Shown here piece after piece: positions 28,005 to 35,304 of a stretch of 64,000 nt of DNA (position 1 is the first letter of the stretch; each line of letters begins with the position of its first letter). The notes below the pieces were generated by a model. It saw only the letters and a list, made by a program, of their open reading frames with translations, was not told the origin of the DNA and did not search any database. This stretch comes from Ignavibacteriaceae bacterium. Its GTDB lineage: Bacteria; Bacteroidota; Ignavibacteria; Ignavibacteriales; Ignavibacteriaceae. Made by a program: the position numbers and the translations under genes. The stretch spans positions 1 to 64,000 of the forward strand of contig JACAFB010000034.1 of NCBI GenBank assembly GCA_013388545.1. Direction: 5' to 3'.

Positions 28005-29669
28005 ATGATGAAAAATATTTTTCTGATTTCCCAATTTTTGATTTTATTCTTTTATACTTTTTCTTTTGCTTCACAGATTTCAGGAACCGTAAAAGATTCA
28101 AAGACTCATCTGGGAATCAGAGATGTTAAAGTTGAAATTGTTGATCAGTACACCGGAAACCGGGACTCAGTTTTTACAAACCCGGACGGCATATGGTACT
28201 ATAATCTTCTTTCATCTGCCGATATGAATTTTAACGGTCCGGAAAATTTTCTTGTATATCAGAATTACCCCAACCCATTCAATCCATCAACAAGAATTCA
28301 GTTTTTTATTTTAAATGAGAATATTGTAGAGCTGTTTGTTCATAATATTCTTGGAGAAGTGGTTGACTATAAGCAGATTTTTCTGCAGGCAGGCGAATAT
28401 TCAATTGATTGGAAAGGCACAGGCTCGGCTGGTGTTTATTTTTATACAATCAAAACCGGTGAAAAATCCATCACAAAAAAAATGATTCAGCTTGATGGAA
28501 ACAAAGACGGCGGTGGATTCGGAGAAGTCAATACTTTATCGGGCAGTGGTTCATTCATTCTTTCAAAGCCTCAATCAAAAAATTTAATGTTAATTTATTC
28601 AAAGGTTACTCATTTTACGGATACGATGTATGTTGAAGTAAATGGCGGAGAAAATTTTTTATTCTTCCTGAAATCTATTCATTCAGCTTATTCGCTGATA
28701 GACCTTCATAATGATGTTCTTGAAGTAATGATTTCTGATCCGAACTATCATTTAAAGGACAGGCACAATTATAATCATACTGACATTCCACGACTTCAGG
28801 AAGGCGATGTTGATATTCAATTCTTTTCTGTCTGGGTGAGCCCATCACAATACACCAATTATTATCAGCAGGCACAGGTAATGCTGAACAGATTTTATGA
28901 TGAGGTTTCACAAAATCCCGGCACAATTGCACAAGCAACTAATCCGGATCAGGCCGATTCAATTAATGCACTAAATAAAATTGCTGCGGTTATCGGCGTT
29001 GAGGGCGGTCATCATATCGAAAATAGTATTGAGAAACTAATTAATCTTTATAATGCAGGAATGCGTTATATGACCATTACATGGAATAACAGTACCGATT
29101 GGGCAATTTCAGCTCAGGATTCAAGAACACTAACCCATGGTCTTTCTGATTTTGGAAGACAGGTTATTCGAAAAATGGATTCACTCGGAATTATTATTGA
29201 CGTTTCACACGTTGGTATTAAAACAATTCAGGACATATTAACAGAAACAAACAATCCGATTATTGCATCGCATTCAGGAGTAAGGGCAATACGCGATCAT
29301 TATAGAAACCTTTATGATTGGCAGATCATTGACATTGCAAACACTGGCGGAGTGATCGGAGTTATTTTTTATCCGCCATTCCTGAATGGGACAAACAACG
29401 CAGATATTGATGATGTGATCCAACATATTGAATATATAAAAAATCTTGTCGGGATCGATTATATTGCAATTGGATCAGATTTTGACGGAATCGGCGTAAC
29501 ACCGCTTGGCCTTGAAGATGTTTCCAGGTTTCCAAATTTAACCAGCGAATTATTGATCAGAGGATATTCCAAAGAAGATGTTGAAAAAATAATGGGCGGA
29601 AATTTTAAACGGGTTTTTGAACAGGTTTGCAATTCCAATAAAAATAAAATAGCCGCTAACATGAATTAA
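28005..29669 (+). CDS. Secreted M19 (membrane-type) dipeptidase with internal T9SS-type domain
   Basis: A 554-residue protein: signal peptide (about 1-23), carboxypeptidase-regulatory-like opening (ISGTVKDSKTHLGIRDVKVE), then a T9SS-type domain at about 82-165 (VYQNYPNPFNPSTRIQFF ... GVYFYTIKTGEKSITKKMIQL). The M19 catalytic domain follows at about 227-554. The binuclear zinc residues are all visible: LIDLHNDV near 230, GVEGGHH near 331, DVSHVG near 398, ASHSGVRAI near 421, GSDFDG near 490. M19 enzymes hydrolyse dipeptides, often with a D-residue at the C-terminal side. It would suit Ala-Glu dipeptides from wall peptides, in line with the epimerase at 43432. It starts four bases after the phosphodiester glycosidase gene. 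Confidence 0.87.
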   Translation: MMKNIFLISQFLILFFYTFSFASQISGTVKDSKTHLGIRDVKVEIVDQYTGNRDSVFTNPDGIWYYNLLSSADMNFNGPENFLVYQNYPNPFNPSTRIQFFILNENIVELFVHNILGEVVDYKQIFLQAGEYSIDWKGTGSAGVYFYTIKTGEKSITKKMIQLDGNKDGGGFGEVNTLSGSGSFILSKPQSKNLMLIYSKVTHFTDTMYVEVNGGENFLFFLKSIHSAYSLIDLHNDVLEVMISDPNYHLKDRHNYNHTDIPRLQEGDVDIQFFSVWVSPSQYTNYYQQAQVMLNRFYDEVSQNPGTIAQATNPDQADSINALNKIAAVIGVEGGHHIENSIEKLINLYNAGMRYMTITWNNSTDWAISAQDSRTLTHGLSDFGRQVIRKMDSLGIIIDVSHVGIKTIQDILTETNNPIIASHSGVRAIRDHYRNLYDWQIIDIANTGGVIGVIFYPPFLNGTNNADIDDVIQHIEYIKNLVGIDYIAIGSDFDGIGVTPLGLEDVSRFPNLTSELLIRGYSKEDVEKIMGGNFKRVFEQVCNSNKNKIAANMN

Positions 29670-29700
29670 ATTGACTTAAGAAAAGAATTTTTCACCTCAG

Positions 29701-30795
29701 CTATTTTACAAACATCATTTTTTTACTATCCCTGAAAGTAAGTCCAGTCTCGGGTGAAGCGGCAATTAACGAGTAAACATAAACTCCTGAAGCCAATCCA
29801 TCACCATAAAAGAATTCATTATAAATACCAGCACTTCTCTCTTCATTAACCAAAGTGCTGACTTCATTGCCTAACAAATCATAAACCTTTAGCTGAACGA
29901 GAGATCGTTCCGGTATTGTGAAAGAGATTACAGTATTCGGATTAAAAGGATTAGGATAATTTTGCATCAAAGCAAAGTCCTCAATAATTGCAAGCTGTTC
30001 ATCCGTTGAAGATGGATCATCGGCATTAACAACCTGCCCGGGACCAACTGTTACAACCCTTGTATATGCACCATTCAATGCCTTGATTGTGTAGGTGCCC
30101 GGTTTAACATCACCTATTGCATAATTTTCCTGATATACATCATCCGATCCTATGTAAGGATCGGCAAAGTTGTAAGTTAAAGCATAACTAAAAGTTGTAT
30201 ACGGTGGTCTTGGTTTAGGATCGGGGAAAATGTCAACTCTTGTATTATTTGAAGCACCAGGAACTTTGCCGTAGATTGCTCCCATACCAGTGATTGCGCA
30301 CCAGAGTTCGGGATTTCTGCGAGATTTAGGGGAACTAAAATTCGGAGTGTTCATCCTGATTTCAAAATGAAGATGTGCACCGGTTGAATATCCGGTGTTT
30401 CCGGAAAGCGCAATTGGCTGGCCCTGAGTTACTGATTGTCCCTGTGATACATAAGGCATTTTAAGGTGCATATAATACAGGTAAATATTTTGGGAATCGT
30501 ATTGGCTTTTAATCACAACATAATTTCCGCCGCCATTAGGTTCATATCCGCCAATAGTGTCGGCAGGATTGTATCCCACAAAATAAACAGTTCCATTAGT
30601 AGCGGAAAAAACCGTGTCCCATTTAACCAGAATATCAATACCCCGATGTGCATACCCGGGGTTGGAAACACTTGGTTCTCCGTATAAATAGGAACCATTG
30701 GTTTGAATGTTATCCGGAACCGGCCGCAGGATTCTGAATTCCTGCGCCCGGCTTACAGAAAAAAATAAAACTGTTGTGAGAATTAAATACTTCAT
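29701..30795 (-). CDS. Secreted M23 family metallopeptidase with T9SS sorting domain
   Basis: A 364-residue protein with a signal peptide (KYLILTTVLFFSVSRAQ). The LytM/M23 zinc peptidase domain spans residues 45-155: HRGIDI supplies the first His and Asp, YYMHLK a further His, and TGAHLHFEIR the HxH pair, so the active site is complete. A C-terminal sorting domain at about 278-364 (MQNYPNPFNPNTVISF ... KMMFVK) follows a short beta domain. M23 enzymes cut peptide cross-bridges or stem peptides in peptidoglycan. It is the last gene of the minus-strand TonB-receptor operon from 38037, five bases after the PorV-like gene, supporting wall digestion at the cell surface. Confidence 0.9.
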   Translation of the reverse strand: MKYLILTTVLFFSVSRAQEFRILRPVPDNIQTNGSYLYGEPSVSNPGYAHRGIDILVKWDTVFSATNGTVYFVGYNPADTIGGYEPNGGGNYVVIKSQYDSQNIYLYYMHLKMPYVSQGQSVTQGQPIALSGNTGYSTGAHLHFEIRMNTPNFSSPKSRRNPELWCAITGMGAIYGKVPGASNNTRVDIFPDPKPRPPYTTFSYALTYNFADPYIGSDDVYQENYAIGDVKPGTYTIKALNGAYTRVVTVGPGQVVNADDPSSTDEQLAIIEDFALMQNYPNPFNPNTVISFTIPERSLVQLKVYDLLGNEVSTLVNEERSAGIYNEFFYGDGLASGVYVYSLIAASPETGLTFRDSKKMMFVK

Positions 30796-30800
30796 AATTA

Positions 30801-31814
30801 TCAGAAATCTATTCCAAGTGAAAAATAATGCAGCTCATCTAATCTTCCGAAATCCTGATATGCGTAATCAAAACGGATTTTCAGGTAATCGAGATATTGA
30901 AAAGCGAATCCAATTCCCAGAGTAAGACCTTTTTCAGAATCTCTTTCGAAAAGAGAATTATAACCAGCACGAAGCATTACAATTTCTTTCCAGGCATATT
31001 CACCTCCCAGATTTAAATACTCCGTATGATCATTTGGATGAACAGCATCAACTGCAGTGGTCAGTCTTGAACTTCCTTCTTTAATCAGATCAGCAGAAAT
31101 GCCAACTCTGAAAAGAAGGGGAAGATCAAATTTATCTAGCTCAAGATTTGTATTGATCAGATTTTCGCCGCCGGGACCAACGGGGTAAATTACTATAACA
31201 TCTCTTCCTTCAAGCCTCATCTTTGTACCAAAGTTTGAAATGCTTGATGCAATTCTGAATTCATTAAGAACAGGAATTTTGTAAACGGTGCCAATATCAA
31301 TTCCGAACCCAGTTGCGTTCATATTCCAGATATTTTCGCTGATGTATTTGACATTAAACCCTATGGCAAAATTGTCGGTTAAATATCTTGAAAAATTAAC
31401 TCCGATAACTATAGAGCCCGCATCGAAATATTCCCCGGTGCCTTCGGGTTTTTCAAGGGTTCTGACAAGCATTTCGTCCATCGATAGAACTGAAACGAAT
31501 GCACCCACGGTCCCGATGTCGCTAAGGTGAGTAGTGAAAGCTGCAAAATCATGATTGATATCAAGAAACAAATTAGTGTGATTAAAAAACACGCTGTTGT
31601 TTATCAGATTGGCAGTACCTCCCGGGTTCCAGTAAATTGCAGAAATATCATCAGCAACTGATGTGAATGCCCCGCCCATTCCAATTGCACGGGGCCCTAC
31701 ATTCAGCTTCAATACCTGGGCGGAGGTGGTTCCTGTTTTTAGTGTTTGTGAATTAATCTGCACAGGCAGAATAATTGTCAGTAATACTATTAAACTACAA
31801 ATAAAAGTTTTCAT
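30801..31814 (-). CDS. PorV/PorQ family outer-membrane protein
   Basis: A 337-residue barrel with signal peptide and the PorV/PorQ opening: TSAQVLKLNVGPRAIGMGGA, FTSVADDISAIYWNPGG. It ends HYFSLGIDF. It is homologous along its length to the products at 3846-4814 and 52785-53798 (YLNLGGEYAWKEIVMLRAGY matches the equivalent strand in both). It lies between the large surface partner gene and the M23 peptidase gene, separated by 22 and five bases. A shuttle or anchor role for these T9SS clients is inferred from PorV function. Confidence 0.87.
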   Translation of the reverse strand: MKTFICSLIVLLTIILPVQINSQTLKTGTTSAQVLKLNVGPRAIGMGGAFTSVADDISAIYWNPGGTANLINNSVFFNHTNLFLDINHDFAAFTTHLSDIGTVGAFVSVLSMDEMLVRTLEKPEGTGEYFDAGSIVIGVNFSRYLTDNFAIGFNVKYISENIWNMNATGFGIDIGTVYKIPVLNEFRIASSISNFGTKMRLEGRDVIVIYPVGPGGENLINTNLELDKFDLPLLFRVGISADLIKEGSSRLTTAVDAVHPNDHTEYLNLGGEYAWKEIVMLRAGYNSLFERDSEKGLTLGIGFAFQYLDYLKIRFDYAYQDFGRLDELHYFSLGIDF

Positions 31815-31836
31815 AATCGATTCTCCTGCTCTGCTT

Positions 31837-34800
31837 TTACTTTATGAGAGCAAACTTGATTAACTTTTCACCAATCCCCGGTGCATCAATATGCGCCAGG
31901 TATATACCATAAGCCACGCTGAATCCATCTGTATTCAGCAAATTCCAGAACTCTCTTCCGTTATCGACATTTGTTTCGTGATCAATTTTCTTTACCAGTT
32001 CTCCGCTCAATGTAAAAATTCTTATCGCGCATTTCATTGGAAGATTTTCAAAATAGATTCTTCGTTCACCTCTGTTCTGACTTGGCAGCCTGTTTGGCGG
32101 TTCAATTTCATTTGTTGCGACATAAGGATTAGGAACGACATAAATATTGTCTAATCTTGATTTAGCAAGTGAATTGCTTACAGCTCCGGACTTTGTTTTG
32201 AGAGTGAATACATCTGATTTGGTATAGGGCCTTTCGGAATAAATCATAAGAACATCTCCATTGCCCGGTACTAAAGAATCAGAAGTTGAAACTGCCTGCA
32301 CTTTAATATCCCAGGTTAATGTATCAGTATTTAATCCCTGTGCGCCGGGCTGGAAGAGTATGATTTCATCTCCTCTTGTCCACGCAGTATCTTTTATTCC
32401 GTTCTCCTTCAACAGTGATACAACAGGTATAGGAATTCCAGTTGAAATTTCTTCAACTTTATATTTAACAGGAATTTCAGGATTTGTTGGCGGACTGAAT
32501 AGTTTAGCTGTACCAATTTCCTGATCGGAAAAAGTTATTCTATAATCTCCGGGGTAAAACTTTTTCCTGCTGGCTGCACCTATTAAAGGTAAAGTAACAC
32601 TTACCGGAATTTTCAGATTCTGACCTCCAACCCAGCCTGATCTAAGGCTGTCAAATGCAAGCTTTTCATAGCTGAACACTTTGACAAGAATTCCATCAAA
32701 AGTTGGATTTGCGTCTGATGAATCAAGTGCAGTGCTTTGATAAATTGAATAGAATCTATAAGTGATAATAAATTCACTGTTATTCGGCATCGTACTGCCA
32801 TCAGCTCTTCTGATTGATCCCTTTTCCGGATTCAGTATGTAATCGGTTCCTTCCTGGTAAACTTTGCCGGATTTATCTTTCACTTCAAGTGTAGCGTCCT
32901 GAATAATATTCCTTTTTGAAAGATTCGTAAATTTTGTATCAAAGAGGAAGAAACTTTCGGTGTATGAATTTTTACCTAACACGGAGTAATTCAATTTTTT
33001 CAGGACGGTGTCTTTAAGGAATAAGCTATCGTTAAAAGTCAATGTGTATTCTTCATTTTGCACAAGCAGATCATTGACAATGCTAAAATCAACAACTCCG
33101 TTTCCAAAACCGCTGAGGTGAGTCACATCAGTATTAGAAATTTTAGGCGGCTCATACCCGCTTGCACGCGGTCCGGGAATTACCTGCACTGTATTAACAT
33201 CAAAAGTTAATTTGGATGTAATAGGATCTTCAAAGATTTTCTTCGAGGTTTCAGAAGGAGGAATTCCAAGTGAGTCACCGTGGTCATATGCTACAACTGC
33301 ATAGTAATAAGTTTGGCCATTGATAACATTATTCGAATCAACAAAAGTATGTTTTAACCCCGAGTTGTCGCCCAGATAATAATTAATGCCGCGTCCCTGG
33401 TATGGAACCGGATGATAGCCTCTCCATTCATTCTCAAGATCAAATTTTGCGTCGAAACCGTTTAAATCTTTCAGTGGTTCATATAAAAATTTTGAACCCC
33501 GGCCATCGGTAATTGTTTGAATATCCGAAAAATCAGGTTGAGTGCTCCGATAAATAACATAGCCTTCAAAATCTTTTCCTGTAATCGGATCGACACTTTC
33601 TTCAGAATTTGTATCCCAGTAAAGAGTAACTTTTTTATCATCAGGTACAGCAGTTAAAACTGGTGTGTTCGGGGGTTTGAAGAATCGGTAATTCTTGTTG
33701 TAAATATCCTGAACGGTTTCAGCAGTTACCAATAAGTCGTTCAGGTCCTCGCCAAATAAAAAAGCCATTGAAATTCTTTTTGTTTCTCCCTTCTTGAGAG
33801 AAATATAACCGGAACTGAAAACGAAAACTATGTCAGCGCTTTGTGTAATTTCAGAGAAACTGCCCGGAATTGACTTATCCCAGAGCACTTCGTCTGCACT
33901 AATCTTTAAATCTGTATTCCAGGTAGAACTTGCAAAACTTGTCAAACCGATTTGGTCAGATTCATCGAGATCGGTGTATTCAAAATTTGGCTCACCGGGC
34001 TGCAAAGGATCAGGGGATCCGTCAGGAAGTCTCAATCCCGAAGTAGGAACTCCATCGCCTTCGCCAGCATCGCCGGTTCCTTTTATTCCATCAATTCCCA
34101 GATCATCAGTTTCTGAATTCCAGTCACCGTCATTATCTATTCCGTCGTTTTGTCTTTCATCAATTAATCCATCGCCATCATCATCAATTCCATTTTCGGG
34201 ATTACCCGGGCTTTCAAGAAATTTGCAGCCAAGATATCCAAGCTTTAATCCGCGATCACCAATCATATCAGGATCCCAGAAATAAACCATGCTTCTTGCA
34301 TAAACGGGAATGTTCCCTACACCCGGTCCATATGGAGGAACAAAGAAACCATTATCATCATCGTTATCATTTCCTCCGACATCCGGGTCGCCATAAATTC
34401 CGAAGAATACTGAATCAAGGTCTTTGTCACTTATATTTGTGATTGACCAAACAAAGAAAATGGAGTTAGCAGCTAATGAATTACTCCATTGAAAAGCTCT
34501 GCCATCAATCTGTATCCCCAATCCTTTTCTTGTTGTGTCATTCTGAAAGGGATAATACTTAAATTCTTTGTTAGAACGATCATCCATAGCCCAATAAACT
34601 TCAAGATCAGCGTTGTTTTCTCCCTGAACAAGATAGCCGGGCCAGACATATTCACCAAGGGTTGGGTTGTACCATTCTCTTGGCCAGCTATCAGGTTTAC
34701 CATCTCTGTCAGAATCGAAAGCAGGATTCGAAGCCATAAATTCCTGGTTCGGATCAGCGTAACCCGGAAGTGGTTGAAATGTCCAGTCCTCACCGGTTGC

Positions 34801-35286
34801 GGGGTCTCTTTCTCTAAGACCCGGATAGTCGTAATCAAAAAGTCCATCAGAAACAATTATTACTCTTTTTGTCGAATCGCCATCTGGATGAACCCTTGCA
34901 CCAACTAACGGACAAAATTGAAATATGTATGGCATATCCCGCCAAACCATCGCAAGTTGTTCACGTAGATTCCTTCCCGGATACCCGGGTCCAATTCCAC
35001 CATAGTTCCAGATTTCACAAAGTATGTTGTTCCCATTTAACAGGTATCTTTTTCTATCTTCAGGACCAGTTAATTTATCCAAACCAAAAGACTGGTACTT
35101 TGAGAATGTTGGATCCGGCGGGGTATTATTAATCGGATATTCCATTATTCTTGAATTCATATAATCAAGAACAGCTTGATGCTCTGATTTACGCTGCTGT
35201 TCTCTGTTTTGTGCAATTGCAAATGAAGAACTAAGAATAATTACACTGAGAAAAATTATAAATTCTTTTATTATGATTCTGAACAT
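31837..35286 (-). CDS. Large T9SS-type surface protein, partner of the adjacent TonB receptor
   Basis: The start is ATG 35286, with GGAG nine bases upstream; a longer reading would need TTG at 35304, directly at the neighbour's stop. The 1149-residue product has a signal peptide and an aspartate-rich segment of thrombospondin type 3 style (GIDDDGDGLIDERQNDG, near residue 370), likely calcium-binding. A fibronectin III-like part follows (FEGYVIYRSTQPDF ... YYYAVVAYDHGD), then further beta domains and a C-terminus with VVPNPYVATNE ... IYLAHIDAPGIGEKLIKF. The end belongs to the VPNP sorting variant shared with 4844-6871 and 54791-56881. A surface ligand-binding partner of the receptor at 35305-38037 is the likely role; the ligand is unknown. 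Confidence 0.72.
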   Translation of the reverse strand: MFRIIIKEFIIFLSVIILSSSFAIAQNREQQRKSEHQAVLDYMNSRIMEYPINNTPPDPTFSKYQSFGLDKLTGPEDRKRYLLNGNNILCEIWNYGGIGPGYPGRNLREQLAMVWRDMPYIFQFCPLVGARVHPDGDSTKRVIIVSDGLFDYDYPGLRERDPATGEDWTFQPLPGYADPNQEFMASNPAFDSDRDGKPDSWPREWYNPTLGEYVWPGYLVQGENNADLEVYWAMDDRSNKEFKYYPFQNDTTRKGLGIQIDGRAFQWSNSLAANSIFFVWSITNISDKDLDSVFFGIYGDPDVGGNDNDDDNGFFVPPYGPGVGNIPVYARSMVYFWDPDMIGDRGLKLGYLGCKFLESPGNPENGIDDDGDGLIDERQNDGIDNDGDWNSETDDLGIDGIKGTGDAGEGDGVPTSGLRLPDGSPDPLQPGEPNFEYTDLDESDQIGLTSFASSTWNTDLKISADEVLWDKSIPGSFSEITQSADIVFVFSSGYISLKKGETKRISMAFLFGEDLNDLLVTAETVQDIYNKNYRFFKPPNTPVLTAVPDDKKVTLYWDTNSEESVDPITGKDFEGYVIYRSTQPDFSDIQTITDGRGSKFLYEPLKDLNGFDAKFDLENEWRGYHPVPYQGRGINYYLGDNSGLKHTFVDSNNVINGQTYYYAVVAYDHGDSLGIPPSETSKKIFEDPITSKLTFDVNTVQVIPGPRASGYEPPKISNTDVTHLSGFGNGVVDFSIVNDLLVQNEEYTLTFNDSLFLKDTVLKKLNYSVLGKNSYTESFFLFDTKFTNLSKRNIIQDATLEVKDKSGKVYQEGTDYILNPEKGSIRRADGSTMPNNSEFIITYRFYSIYQSTALDSSDANPTFDGILVKVFSYEKLAFDSLRSGWVGGQNLKIPVSVTLPLIGAASRKKFYPGDYRITFSDQEIGTAKLFSPPTNPEIPVKYKVEEISTGIPIPVVSLLKENGIKDTAWTRGDEIILFQPGAQGLNTDTLTWDIKVQAVSTSDSLVPGNGDVLMIYSERPYTKSDVFTLKTKSGAVSNSLAKSRLDNIYVVPNPYVATNEIEPPNRLPSQNRGERRIYFENLPMKCAIRIFTLSGELVKKIDHETNVDNGREFWNLLNTDGFSVAYGIYLAHIDAPGIGEKLIKFALIK

Positions 35287-35304
35287 ATCTGTTCTCCGTT
35301 TCAA

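Noticed and set aside
28005-29669. Fusion of two genes by sequencing error (sorting-domain protein plus dipeptidase)
   Set aside because: There is one signal peptide at the N-terminus, no internal start signal and no frame change; an internal domain is the simpler reading. Kept as a finding instead.
33830-34908. Two overlapping plus-strand open frames of 139-151 codons
   Set aside because: They are antisense shadows of the large surface protein, with composition set by its Asp/Gly-rich repeats; no start signals.
35287-35304. Longer N-terminus for the large surface protein starting MKRRTD
   Set aside because: It would use TTG placed directly at the upstream gene's stop; ATG 35286 has GGAG at good spacing and gives a normal signal peptide.
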